A DNA stretch of 48,375 nucleotides from Planctomycetaceae bacterium (GTDB taxonomy: Bacteria > Planctomycetota > Planctomycetia > Planctomycetales > Planctomycetaceae). Position 1 is the first letter of the stretch. Each line of letters opens with the position of its first letter. The DNA is taken from the NCBI GenBank assembly GCA_016795145.1, contig JAEUII010000328.1, positions 1 to 48,375 on the forward strand, read 5' to 3'. Positions 8,452 to 17,644 of this stretch are shown here, piece after piece. Position numbers and translations under genes: made by a program. The notes beneath the pieces are model-generated. The model did no database searches. It worked only from the letters and a program-made list of their open reading frames with translations, and was not told where the DNA came from.

Positions 8452-8853
8452 ATGAGTGTTTCCTTGAAGTGCCTTTTATGCTCAGCCGTTTTTGGGGTGT
8501 TTGCGTCAGGCTGCCAGTCGCAATCTTCTCCACTACCAACGAAAGCATCGGCTCACGTCGAAGCGGACGGAAATGATCATGCCGAGCATGAGCATGGTGA
8601 TGAAGGCAAATCTGATGTGACTTTGGCGATGGCCGAACTGAGTCCCGAGGATCGCAAGGAGGCCGAGGCTCAGAAGTTCTGTGCCGTCATGAACACCAGC
8701 CGGCTCGGATCAATGGGCGCTCCGCTCAAGCTTGATGTGAAGGGACAACCCGTCTTCGTCTGTTGTGCCGGATGCAAATCGAAGGCATTAAAGAATCCAG
8801 ACCAGACCCTGACGACGGTGGCGAAGCTTAAGGCCGAAAACAGCGTGGAATAG
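8452..8853 (+). CDS. Lipoprotein with one TRASH-like LGSMG domain
   Basis: 133 aa. GGAGG is 7 nt before the ATG at 8452; the frame back to 8368 has no signal sequence in phase. The lipobox FASGC puts the lipid Cys at residue 21. A His-rich stretch follows (HVEADGNDHAEHEHGDEG). The single domain at about 60-120 reads LSPEDRKEAEAQKFC, then SRLGSMGAP, then VFVCCAGC, and closely matches both repeats of the protein encoded at 1-563. Cys are at 77, 104, 105 and 108. It is probably a membrane-anchored metal binder of the same system. Confidence 0.83.
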   Translation: MSVSLKCLLCSAVFGVFASGCQSQSSPLPTKASAHVEADGNDHAEHEHGDEGKSDVTLAMAELSPEDRKEAEAQKFCAVMNTSRLGSMGAPLKLDVKGQPVFVCCAGCKSKALKNPDQTLTTVAKLKAENSVE

Positions 8854-8893
8854 GCGTTACGTGCGTCGCTGTTCGAAAAAAAGGAAGGTCGTC

Positions 8894-10027
8894 ATGAAGT
8901 GCTTTAATCTCAGCGTCATCGCAACATTTTGTCTTGCGACATTGTCTGCTGCGGACTGTTCGGCCGGTGACCCAGTGATTGTTGCTTCAGGCAAGGGAGC
9001 AAACACACCGTCACAGCCGCAAGTGGCGGTGGGGAGTGAGGGTTCAGTGCATCTTGTCTATGGGACAGGCGATGCAGTGCAATATTGTCAGTCTCTTGAC
9101 GGAGGAACCACGTTTGGGAAGGCAATGCAGGCATTCCGTGTTCCAAATATGTCGCTTGGAATGCGCCGTGGTCCTCGAGTCGTGAAGACGAAGGATGCGA
9201 TTGTTATCACCGCGATTGGTGGTCAGATCGGCAAAGGCCGCGACGGAGACGTTGTTGCCTGGCGATCGATGGACGATGGCAAAACATGGAAAGGTCCAGT
9301 GCGAGTGAACGACACGGCTGACTCAGCACGTGAAGGACTCCACGCAATGACGTCTGGTCTCGACGGTTCGATCTGGTGCGTCTGGCTCGACCTGCGAGAC
9401 AAAAAGTCAGAAATCTACGCAACCGTTTCGAAAGATAATGGTGCCACATGGGAAGCCAACCAGTGTGTGTATCGTTCACCGGATGGAAGTGTCTGTGAAT
9501 GCTGTCATCCGTCGGTGGTTGTCAGTGGCAACTGTGTACATGTCATGTTTCGAAACTCAATCGATGGTGATCGAGATATGTACGTCGCTTCGTCGAAAGA
9601 CGACGGCAAGTCGTTCTCACCCGGCAAGAAACTGGGCTCAGGAACATGGACGCTGGACGCCTGCCCGATGGATGGTGGTATGCTGGCGGCCGGTCCAAAA
9701 GGTTTGCTGGAAACGGTCTGGCGGCGCGATGAGAATGTTTATGCGGCAACAGGGGATGGATCGCCGGAAGTTCTTCTCGGTAAAGGACAGCAACCGTGGA
9801 TTGCCGCAACTTCGAAGGGATCTGTCATTGTTTGGACGGCGGGCCGCGAAGGTGATCTGCTCGTGCAGAGCTCAGTCTCAGGTCAACCACAGAAGCTGGC
9901 ACGAGGTGCGCGCGATCCGATGATCACTGCAGGTTCGAATGGTACAGGCCCCGTCATCGCTTGTTGGGAATCCAAACTCAATGGTGAACCTGTCGTATTG
10001 GCCGCTCGAATTGATGTGGTCAAATAG
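8894..10027 (+). CDS. Secreted Asp-box (sialidase-fold, BNR) protein
   Basis: 377 aa. AAGGAAGG 5 nt before the ATG at 8894, which opens a signal peptide (VIATFCLATLSAADCSA). Asp-box motifs repeat along the chain: SLDGGTTF (about 71), SMDDGKTW (about 136), SKDNGATW (about 182) and SKDDGKSF (about 235), as in six-bladed sialidase-like propellers. A Cys motif between blades (CECCHPS, about 204) is unusual for a glycosidase and hints at metal binding. Sialidase catalytic residues are not evident, so it should not be called a sialidase. Its position inside the metal operon suggests an envelope role in metal handling (inference). Confidence 0.75.
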   Translation: MKCFNLSVIATFCLATLSAADCSAGDPVIVASGKGANTPSQPQVAVGSEGSVHLVYGTGDAVQYCQSLDGGTTFGKAMQAFRVPNMSLGMRRGPRVVKTKDAIVITAIGGQIGKGRDGDVVAWRSMDDGKTWKGPVRVNDTADSAREGLHAMTSGLDGSIWCVWLDLRDKKSEIYATVSKDNGATWEANQCVYRSPDGSVCECCHPSVVVSGNCVHVMFRNSIDGDRDMYVASSKDDGKSFSPGKKLGSGTWTLDACPMDGGMLAAGPKGLLETVWRRDENVYAATGDGSPEVLLGKGQQPWIAATSKGSVIVWTAGREGDLLVQSSVSGQPQKLARGARDPMITAGSNGTGPVIACWESKLNGEPVVLAARIDVVK

Positions 10028-10094
10028 TTGTCCTGTGAGTCTGGCCTGCTTGTCAGACTTAAGTCCACTTCACAGTCAGATCAAAGGTCAGACC

Positions 10095-11039
10095 ATGTGG
10101 AAATCGTTTGATGTGGTAATTCTCCTCTCGCTACTAGGCCTTTTCGGCTGCGGTCAACGAAAGCCTGTTCCACCAGCTGCATCCACTGACCACTCCTCGA
10201 CTGGCGAACACGCAACTCTGCCGGACTCTCATGACGGGCACAGTAACAACGAGGCGCCATCGAAAAGTGATCACGGCTCGCACGGCGGCCATGAGAATAT
10301 GCCAGTGAATACGGCGCCGCCCAGCACACTCGTGGTAAAGACCGAACCTTCTCAGCCCGCAGCTGGTTCGATGACACAGCTTGAATTAAGAATTCAGGAA
10401 ATTGATGGCACGCCCATAACGACATTTGACATTCTGCATGAAAAGCTTGTGCATTTGATTGTTGTCCGCGACGGCCTGGATGAATTTGCCCACCTGCATC
10501 CGGACGTTAACAGCTCCGGCATGATCACTACGCAGTTCGCGTTTCCAAAGTCTGGAAAATATCGACTCTTCGCAGATCATCAGGCAAAGGGTAAACCGGC
10601 AGGACTGGCAACGGGCGAAGTGAATGTCTCAGGCAACGAGGACCAGGCGGCGGCGTTGATGCCGAACGCTTTGCCGGACGTCACCATCGGTACAATGAAG
10701 GCTTACATTTCCATTCGACAAAGCGATCAGGAAACGAACGTTCAATTTCACTTCGTCGATGAAGACGGCACGCCAGTCAGTGACTTACAGCCGTATCTCG
10801 GGGCGATGGGGCATCTCGTCATTATCAGTGAGGATGGCAGCGAGTACGTTCATGCGCACCCACTTGGCGAAGCTGGAGCCGCTCCCGATGGCGTCGTAGA
10901 ATTCGCGGCACATTTTCCTGATCCCGGAATCTACAAGGCGTGGGGTCAGTTTCAGCGAAATGGGACTGTCTTCACCGTGCCGTACGTCTTGAAACACGAA
11001 GTTCCATACGAGGAACCCAGAGTCGAGACTGAGAAATAA
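10095..11039 (+). CDS. His-rich periplasmic lipoprotein upstream of the RND adaptor
   Basis: 314 aa. AAAGG is 7 nt before the ATG at 10095. The lipobox LFGC gives the lipid Cys at about 19. Residues 30-75 are His-rich (HSSTGEHATLPDSHDGH, DHGSHGGHEN). Two related beta-domains follow: one has HEKLVHLIVVRDGLDEFAHL followed by HP (about 115-135), the other GHLVIISEDGSEYVHAHP (about 240-258). This paired hydrophobic-plus-HxHP pattern occurs in secreted proteins of copper and mercury loci. It probably binds metal in the periplasm ahead of the adaptor and pump. 144 bp separates it from the adaptor start. Confidence 0.75.
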   Translation: MWKSFDVVILLSLLGLFGCGQRKPVPPAASTDHSSTGEHATLPDSHDGHSNNEAPSKSDHGSHGGHENMPVNTAPPSTLVVKTEPSQPAAGSMTQLELRIQEIDGTPITTFDILHEKLVHLIVVRDGLDEFAHLHPDVNSSGMITTQFAFPKSGKYRLFADHQAKGKPAGLATGEVNVSGNEDQAAALMPNALPDVTIGTMKAYISIRQSDQETNVQFHFVDEDGTPVSDLQPYLGAMGHLVIISEDGSEYVHAHPLGEAGAAPDGVVEFAAHFPDPGIYKAWGQFQRNGTVFTVPYVLKHEVPYEEPRVETEK

Positions 11040-11183
11040 CATGTTCTCTGCTTCCGGCATTTGAATCAAACCACAGTAAACCTCGCTACATCTCGCGAAC
11101 AAAGCAATTGTGAACATTCCAATTCTACTGTGGTATTGGCGGATCGCATCAGGTGAATTCCAAGGGTGTTGAGGGAAACGGAA

Positions 11184-13406
11184 ATGGCGATGAGGATAAA
11201 AAACTACTGCTGGCTGATGACGGTGTGCCTTACCGCAGCGATTGTGTCGGCGCACGAAGGGCACAAGCCACTTCCAACACGCGGGATGGAGATAAATGCG
11301 GAAACCGGCAAAATGGTGCTGACGAAGTCCGCGCGGTCAACGTTGGATGTACAAACCGCAGAAGTCGGACCGAAGAAGGTGAGTCAGTCGCTTCTGGCCT
11401 ATGGGACACTGGTCTCTCCGTGGAACCGCCATGCGATGGTGAGTTCACCACTTTCCGGACGAATTGTTGAACTCCTTGTGTCGCCGGGAGAATCCGTCAA
11501 AGCCGGACAGATATTGGCCGAACTCGACAGCCCGGAGCTGGAATTGCTGCAACTGGAGATTCGCAATGCGCAAACGGCACTAAATCTGTCCCTCAAGCTG
11601 CAGTCTTCGGCTGAAGCTGCTGGCAAATCGGGTGCAATTCCAGAGATCCGATTCATAGAAGCAAAGAACCAGGTCCAGAAAGATCGGGCTGCAGTGGAGA
11701 TTGCTCGTGCTAAATGGCTAGGTCTTCAGCTGCCACCCGACGCACTGGACGCAATGCTGAGGACTCCTGACGAAGCCTTTAAGCAGCGACTGGCTCTCAC
11801 GAGTCCGATCGATGGAACGGTGACACACACAGACTTGTCGGTCGGTAAAGTGATCAACTCTAAAGAACATCTGTTTGAGGTACTCGACCTGTCCTCTGTG
11901 TGGCTGAAGATTGGGGTGCTGGAGAAGGACCTTTCCCGTGTTGCGATCGGGCAATCATTGGAGCTGACTCTGACGGCGTATCCCGATGTGAAGATCCCTG
12001 CACAGGTCGATGTCTTCGGTCAGTTTCTGGATCCACAGACACATCTTGGAACTGTCTGGGCGTCACTGTCGAATTCTACTTCTGAAGACTTGTTGCTTCT
12101 GCCAGGCATGTCCGGGCAGGTGCAATTGAAGATTGGCGACGAAAACGAAAAGGTTGTGGTACCTCTGTCTGCGGTCATTCGTGATGGAGCCGAACGCTTT
12201 GTGCTTGTGGAAGAAGAACAAACACAGGTGGCATCAACGTACCAGAAGCAGACCGTTGTTTTCGGCCAGCGCATGGGAAACCTGATCGAAGTGCGTGGCG
12301 GCAATTTGTTCCCCGGAGATCGAGTTGTCACTCGCGGAAGTCATGAGCTTGGCAGCTTCTTTACGAAAGGCGTGTTGCGAGTCAGTGAAGAAACGGCTCG
12401 CGATATTGGGCTTACCTTAAAACCAACATCGCAGTTGGCTCTGGCTGAGACCATCACTGTGGATGGTCTTGTCGATGTGCCACCGACACGACGTACAGTA
12501 GCTTCAGCACAGCTCAGCGGATCTATTGCAAGAATTCTCGTGGATCGTGGGCAGACGGTTCGGGCTGGCGAAGTGCTGGCGGAAATCGTTAGTCAGGATT
12601 TTCAGAATTTGCAGCTTGATCTGCTGAGAGCCGACCTCGATTCAGAACTTCAGCAGGAAATCATGAGCAATCTTGGTGAGGCCGACGATGCCGTCTCTCA
12701 ACGACGACTATGGGAAGCGGAGAATCGACTCAACCTCGCAAACGGCCTGCGTGAAAATGTCAGGCAGCGGTTGACGACCGCCGGTATCCCGGAAGAACAA
12801 TTGACTCAGCTGGTGACCACCCGAACGCTGTTGCCAACTCTGCCTGTCCGTTCTCCGATCGATGGAGTCGTGATGGATTTCGACAAGGTTTTAGGCCATG
12901 TCGTGCAGCCGGATGAATCGGTGTTTGAGATCCATGATCTGTCTCAGGTGTGGGTTCAGGGTTTTGTTTCGGAACGCGATCTGTCGCGAGTCAAAGTGGG
13001 ACAGAAAGTCCGCGTTCGTTTTGTTGCCGATGCCACAGAAGTTGTCACGGGGACTCTTGTTCGAAGTGGCCGCTCAGTCGGGCAGGATGATCGAACGCTG
13101 TCGGTCTGGATCGAACTCCGGCAAATGCCGCGAGTGCCGGTTCAGCACAACATGCTGGCTCGACTGACGATTGAGACGGGAACCCTACCGCCGCAACTGG
13201 CCGTGCCCCGTGAGTCCATTGTTCGCGAAGGGACCCGGTCGTATGTGTTCGTTCGTAAGATCGATGACACATTTGAACGACGATTAGTAGTGCCCGGCCG
13301 GTCAGACGACATGGCGGTAGAGATTCTGGAAGGACTTATGCCAAATGATATGGTCGCTGTCAGTGGGGCCATAGCTCTCCAGACAGGTTATGCGGCGTTG
13401 CGTTAA
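11184..13406 (+). CDS. RND efflux periplasmic adaptor with two fused adaptor modules
   Basis: 740 aa, about twice the usual CusB/CzcB length. GAGGG is 8 nt before the ATG at 11184. A signal peptide (WLMTVCLTAAIVSA) is followed by HEGH. Module 1 (about 55-400) has a lipoyl half-motif SGRIVELLVSPGESVKAGQI and SPIDGTVTHTDLSVGKVI. Module 2 (about 402-740) repeats this: SGSIARILVDRGQTVRAGEV and SPIDGVVMDFDKVLGHVV, each followed by a VW and DLSRV segment. So the gene arose by internal tandem duplication or fusion. It joins the inner-membrane pump downstream to an outer-membrane channel. It is probably one half of a Cu/Ag-type efflux complex. Confidence 0.9.
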   Translation: MAMRIKNYCWLMTVCLTAAIVSAHEGHKPLPTRGMEINAETGKMVLTKSARSTLDVQTAEVGPKKVSQSLLAYGTLVSPWNRHAMVSSPLSGRIVELLVSPGESVKAGQILAELDSPELELLQLEIRNAQTALNLSLKLQSSAEAAGKSGAIPEIRFIEAKNQVQKDRAAVEIARAKWLGLQLPPDALDAMLRTPDEAFKQRLALTSPIDGTVTHTDLSVGKVINSKEHLFEVLDLSSVWLKIGVLEKDLSRVAIGQSLELTLTAYPDVKIPAQVDVFGQFLDPQTHLGTVWASLSNSTSEDLLLLPGMSGQVQLKIGDENEKVVVPLSAVIRDGAERFVLVEEEQTQVASTYQKQTVVFGQRMGNLIEVRGGNLFPGDRVVTRGSHELGSFFTKGVLRVSEETARDIGLTLKPTSQLALAETITVDGLVDVPPTRRTVASAQLSGSIARILVDRGQTVRAGEVLAEIVSQDFQNLQLDLLRADLDSELQQEIMSNLGEADDAVSQRRLWEAENRLNLANGLRENVRQRLTTAGIPEEQLTQLVTTRTLLPTLPVRSPIDGVVMDFDKVLGHVVQPDESVFEIHDLSQVWVQGFVSERDLSRVKVGQKVRVRFVADATEVVTGTLVRSGRSVGQDDRTLSVWIELRQMPRVPVQHNMLARLTIETGTLPPQLAVPRESIVREGTRSYVFVRKIDDTFERRLVVPGRSDDMAVEILEGLMPNDMVAVSGAIALQTGYAALR

Positions 13407-13426
13407 GTCTGACATTATTTTTGCTC

Positions 13427-13501
13427 GACACTCCGTGGCGAGGATTTCGCGCTACATCGTGACGGAAGACATTTGCGTATGGGTTCCCGCCACGGAGTGT
13501 C
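13427..13501. repeat. Long-range perfect 14-bp inverted repeat between adaptor and pump genes
   Basis: GACACTCCGTGGCG (13427-13440) and CGCCACGGAGTGTC (13488-13501) are perfectly complementary over 14 bp, with a 47-bp spacer. It fills most of the gap between the adaptor stop (13406) and the RND start (13530). It would form a strong intercistronic hairpin or be the ends of a tiny insertion. Confidence 0.65.
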
Positions 13502-13529
13502 AGGGCACATCGGATTGAATGAGACATTC

Positions 13530-16500
13530 ATGCTCAATGCCATTATTGCTTTTTCCCTGAAGAATCGCGGCTTCGTTCTGATCGCTGCGATCGCGGTGCT
13601 GGTCTACGGTGGCTATACACTCAGCGAAATGCCGGTCGATGTGTTCCCCGATCTCAATCGACCAACCGTCACCGTCATGACCGAGGCCCCCGGTCTCGCA
13701 CCGGAAGAAGTTGAAGTGCTGGTGACTCGACCAATTGAATATCTGTTGAACGGCGCGACTGGTGTTCAACGAGTCCGATCAGCATCCGGAATAGGACTCT
13801 CGATTGTCTGGGTTGAATTTGACTGGGGCACCGACATATATCGCGACCGTCAAATTGTCGCCGAGAAAATGCAGATTGCCCGCGAGCAACTTCCCGGTGA
13901 CATAAATCCGGTGATGGCCCCAATCTCGTCCATCATGGGTGAGATCATGCTCCTTGGATTGCGATCCACGAAGCCGCCAGCCAACGAAGCGGCCGCTGCC
14001 GAACTGAATATGGAACTGCGAACGCTCGGCGAGTTCACCGTCCGCAACCGGCTGCTCGCGGTCGAAGGTGTTTCGCAGGTAACCGTCATGGGTGGAACTC
14101 TTAAGCAATATCAGATCATCACTTCGCCAGCCAGACTGGCAGCTCAGAATATCACGCTGGACCAACTGACTGCTGCCGCAGAAAAGGCCAACGTACTGGC
14201 AGGTGGCGGCATCATGGTGCGATCGCCAAAAGAATCGTTGATCCGGATCAGCGGTCAAAGTCTGACTCTGGAAGATATTGAAAATACGCCTGTTGTCTGG
14301 CGCAGTCAACGAGCGGTGCTATTGAAAGAAGTAGCAGACGTGCGGTTCGGTGGTCCGGTCAAGCGTGGCGACGGTAGTGTGCTGGTGCGTGAAGGTGACA
14401 GGATCGAAGGCGGATCGGCCGTCATTCTCGCTGTCCAGAAGCAGCCAAACGCAGACACGCTGAAACTTGATCGACAGATCGGTGTTGTGCTGGCCGAACT
14501 TCAACGCGATTTACGGGAAGGCATCGTTATTGAGGATCGCATCTTCAAGCAGGCAGACTTTATTGAGGCCGCAGTGGAGAATGTGGTCGAAGCCATTCGA
14601 GACGGTGCAATCTGGGTGGTTGTGGTGTTGTTCATTTTTATGTGGAATTTCCGCACCAGCATCAGTTCGCTGACCGCGATGCCGATCTCAATCCTGCTGA
14701 CCGTACTGATTTTTCGGTGGTTTGGAATCTCAATCAACACGATGACCCTTGGTGGCATCGCGGTTGCCATTGGTGATCTGGTTGATGACTCCATTGTGGA
14801 CATCGAAAATATCTATCGGCGACTGAAGGAAAACCGTCAGAAGGCTAATCCCGAAGATGCACTCAAAGTCATTTACGATGCTTCCTGCGAAGTTCGCAAC
14901 TCGATCGTTTACGCCACCCTGATCGTCGTGCTGGTCGTGTTTCCGTTGTTCTCGATGGCTGGCCTTGAAGGCCGTATGTTCGCTCCACTCGGCGTGGCCT
15001 ACATGACGTCGTTACTCGCATCGCTGGTAGTGTCGCTCACGATCACACCGGTGCTGGCTTCCTACCTGCTGCCGAAGGCCAAATTCCTGGAGGAGAAAGG
15101 TGACCCGTTTGTCCTGCGTGTTTTGAAGTCTGCAACGTCTGCCATGCTGCGGTGGACGCTGCGGCATACCAACCTGGTGCTCGGCGGGACAGTCGTCATG
15201 GTTGGCGTTGCAATGCTTGCACTGTTTTGGATGGGCGGCGAGTTTCTTCCACCTTTCAATGAGGGCACTTTCACGATCAGCTTTCAGACGGAACCTGGCA
15301 CCAGTCTGGACGAAAGTCAGCGACTGGCTCAACGTGCAGAAATGCTGCTGATGGAGATTCCCGAAATCCTTTCAATTTCGCGTCGCACTGGCCGAGCGGA
15401 ATTGGATGAACATGCGGAAGGAGTGAATTCATCGGAGATCGATGTCCGCGTTCAGGAATATCGGCGTCCCAAATCCGGCTGGGGAGCTGCGGCCCTGCGT
15501 TTAATTCCAATTGCACATTTGTGGGGATTCGAGACCACCGGACGACCTCGTGAGGAAGTTCTGGCGGACATCCGCGACCGAATCACGTCCATCCCCAGCA
15601 TCAAGGCCAATATTGGTCAACCGATTTCACATCGACTCGACCACATCATGTCGGGAGTGCGGGCTCAGATCGCCGTCAAGGTTTTTGGCAGCGACCTGCG
15701 AGAACTTCGAAATGCCAGTCAGGATGTTTATGCGGCGATGAGTCAGGTGCCAGGCGTCGTTGACCTGCAACTGGAGCCGCAGGTGGAAGTGTCCCAGGTC
15801 CGACTGCAGGTCCGCCGTGAGGACGCGGCGCGTTATGGATTGGCACCGGGGGATGTTTCTGCGTTGCTGGAGACCGCGTACAAAGGTCGAGTCGTTTCAC
15901 AGGTTCTGGATGACGATAGGTATTTTGGACTGGTCGTCTGGTACGACGAAGCCTCTCGTAATGATCCCGACGTGATTCAACAGACGATTCTGGACACTCC
16001 GTCCGGCCGGAAAGTTTCGCTGGGCGAAGTTGCCGATGTGCTGGACACCACAGGGCCCAACACTCTGAATCGAGAACACGTTCAGCGGCGCATCGTGGTC
16101 TTCTGCAACGTTGAAGGACGGGATCTGGCAAGTGTCGTCGAGCAGATCAAAAACCTCGCGAAACCAATTGAGGAGCGACTGCGGACACTGCCGGGAAACT
16201 ATCACATTGAATACGGTGGTCAGTTTGAGGCACAACAACAGGCCAATTTACGGCTGCTGGTGCTTGGAAGTGTCTCCGTGATTGGTGTGTTTCTATTGCT
16301 GACGAAGTGCCTTGGCTCCTGGCGAGCTGCGTTACAGGTTCTGGCCAACATTCCACTGGCAGCACTTGGTTCCGTTGTCACTTTGCTGATCGTAAATCAA
16401 CCCACTGCTGAGGCTCTGCAGGCAGCCGAATGGTGGCAGTGGCCGCAGGTTTGGATCAGTGCGACCAGTTTGTCTGTCGCTCATTGGGTTGGGTTCATTA

Positions 16501-16847
16501 CTCTGATCGGGATCGTCAGCCGCAACGGCATCATGATGATTTCACATTACATTCATCTCATGGAACACGAAGGCGAAGTATTTGGAGAGGAGATGATCAT
16601 TCGCGGGAGCCTTGAACGACTGGCTCCCGTGATGATGACCGCCGCTACAAGTTTCATTGGATTATTGCCACTACTGTTCGGAGCCGGGCAAACAGGAAAG
16701 GAAATACTTTACCCACTGGCGTTGGTGGTTTTTGGAGGGATGCTGACGTCAACTGCGCTCGATCAGTTGGTAACGCCAGCATTGTTTTTCAGATTTGGAA
16801 GAAAAGTGTCCGTACGATCACTTATTCCTTCAACAGAAGGTCGATGA
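13530..16847 (+). CDS. Heavy-metal RND efflux pump, CusA-like (monovalent-type relay)
   Basis: 1105 aa, the usual HME-RND length. The ATG at 13530 opens directly on the first membrane helix (MLNAIIAFSLKNRG); its ribosome site is weak. The two-fold RND layout is present, with a large loop after TM1 (DVFPDLNRPTVTVMTEAPG, RPIEYLLNGATG) and again after TM7. The TM4 proton-relay reads GGIAVAIGDLVDDSIVDIEN: D419 and E426 match CzcA D408 and E415, but the CzcA D402 position is Ala (A413), and D416 lies nearby. This pattern fits Cu+/Ag+-type or related HME groups better than Zn/Co/Cd pumps (family knowledge). Works with the 11184 adaptor. Confidence 0.92.
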   Translation: MLNAIIAFSLKNRGFVLIAAIAVLVYGGYTLSEMPVDVFPDLNRPTVTVMTEAPGLAPEEVEVLVTRPIEYLLNGATGVQRVRSASGIGLSIVWVEFDWGTDIYRDRQIVAEKMQIAREQLPGDINPVMAPISSIMGEIMLLGLRSTKPPANEAAAAELNMELRTLGEFTVRNRLLAVEGVSQVTVMGGTLKQYQIITSPARLAAQNITLDQLTAAAEKANVLAGGGIMVRSPKESLIRISGQSLTLEDIENTPVVWRSQRAVLLKEVADVRFGGPVKRGDGSVLVREGDRIEGGSAVILAVQKQPNADTLKLDRQIGVVLAELQRDLREGIVIEDRIFKQADFIEAAVENVVEAIRDGAIWVVVVLFIFMWNFRTSISSLTAMPISILLTVLIFRWFGISINTMTLGGIAVAIGDLVDDSIVDIENIYRRLKENRQKANPEDALKVIYDASCEVRNSIVYATLIVVLVVFPLFSMAGLEGRMFAPLGVAYMTSLLASLVVSLTITPVLASYLLPKAKFLEEKGDPFVLRVLKSATSAMLRWTLRHTNLVLGGTVVMVGVAMLALFWMGGEFLPPFNEGTFTISFQTEPGTSLDESQRLAQRAEMLLMEIPEILSISRRTGRAELDEHAEGVNSSEIDVRVQEYRRPKSGWGAAALRLIPIAHLWGFETTGRPREEVLADIRDRITSIPSIKANIGQPISHRLDHIMSGVRAQIAVKVFGSDLRELRNASQDVYAAMSQVPGVVDLQLEPQVEVSQVRLQVRREDAARYGLAPGDVSALLETAYKGRVVSQVLDDDRYFGLVVWYDEASRNDPDVIQQTILDTPSGRKVSLGEVADVLDTTGPNTLNREHVQRRIVVFCNVEGRDLASVVEQIKNLAKPIEERLRTLPGNYHIEYGGQFEAQQQANLRLLVLGSVSVIGVFLLLTKCLGSWRAALQVLANIPLAALGSVVTLLIVNQPTAEALQAAEWWQWPQVWISATSLSVAHWVGFITLIGIVSRNGIMMISHYIHLMEHEGEVFGEEMIIRGSLERLAPVMMTAATSFIGLLPLLFGAGQTGKEILYPLALVVFGGMLTSTALDQLVTPALFFRFGRKVSVRSLIPSTEGR

Positions 16848-16891
16848 CCCGCATCTGCGATCGAAGTATTGATCCACATGATCAGCTTTAT

Positions 16892-17412
16892 TCACTCATG
16901 CCTCAATGCGGTAACGATCGACAAAGTAGCCACGTGCAAGGCCGGAACGATGCCGGCTATGATGCCTACCAATGCTGAGACAAACGATCCAGACAACTCC
17001 AGTTGAACGGAAGGTCGAAATGCAATCATGGCTCCTTCTGCTCCAATGGCAAAACCACCGAACCCGAGGAGTGCGGCGGCGATCAGAGTTCCGGTAAGCC
17101 CGCCAAGAAGGCACTCGATAGTACTTTCCGTCAGGACCAGCCTCATTGTTCGCAATGGCCGCACACCAATGGTCTGCAGCACTGCGTATTCCTTGATGCG
17201 ATCCTGAACACTCATCACCGTCGTTGTGGCAATAAGTGACAGAACTAAGCCAACAACGCAGGCGTAGCCCAGCCAGTATGCGAACCCGATCAGGTCGATG
17301 AGGTCTGATAGTGTGCTGAATACAATGCTTCCTTTTGCCGCGCGGTTTTGGCGACGCGACCGGATTTCAGAGTATTCTCAATTTCTCGTGCGACGTTAAA
17401 GCACCGCGCTAC
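16892..17412 (-). pseudogene. Broken FtsX/MacB-type ABC permease, C-terminal remnant
   Basis: An open frame (16892-17377) with no proper start encodes a permease C-terminus: [55 protein letters not shown], then two more membrane helices and ALRHE at the end. This is the conserved region of FtsX-domain ABC permeases. A TGA at 17378-17380 closes it upstream, while the adjoining frame continues a plausible permease sequence ([20 protein letters not shown]), pointing to a frameshift near 17335. The N-terminal half and the ATPase partner are missing, so the gene is dead. It could alternatively be expressed from GTG/ATG at 17218 as a short fragment, which I think unlikely. Confidence 0.65.
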
Positions 17413-17414
17413 GG

Positions 17415-17534
17415 CTACTGAAAGCAACAGGTCCGCAGCAATCGCAGGTCGCTTGCAATCACGAGCAAAGAGGCACCCATGTCGGCGGCGATGGCCGCCC
17501 AAAGGGATGAGTATCCAGGGGAAGCGTTCCAACG
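17415..17534 (-). pseudogene. C-terminal scrap of a heavy-metal P-type ATPase
   Basis: A 39-codon frame ends at TAG (17415-17417) and reads RWNASPGYSSLWAAIAADMG then ASLLVIASDLRLLR. The stretch LWAAIAADMGASLLV..LRLL matches the last membrane helices of metal-transporting P1B ATPases of another type than the intact gene next door, which ends GHEISEFIVV. A stop lies just upstream, so only the tail survives. It abuts the permease remnant, so two deletions or a recombination joined them. Confidence 0.55.
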
Positions 17535-17644
17535 CTAAACGGATGTTGTTCAAATAATCGTGTGAATTTACGATTAATCCGCCTCGCTTCATTTCGTTGG
17601 TCCTCGTATTGCAACCGTGCCTCCGCATGTCGTTCGAGGGTTGA

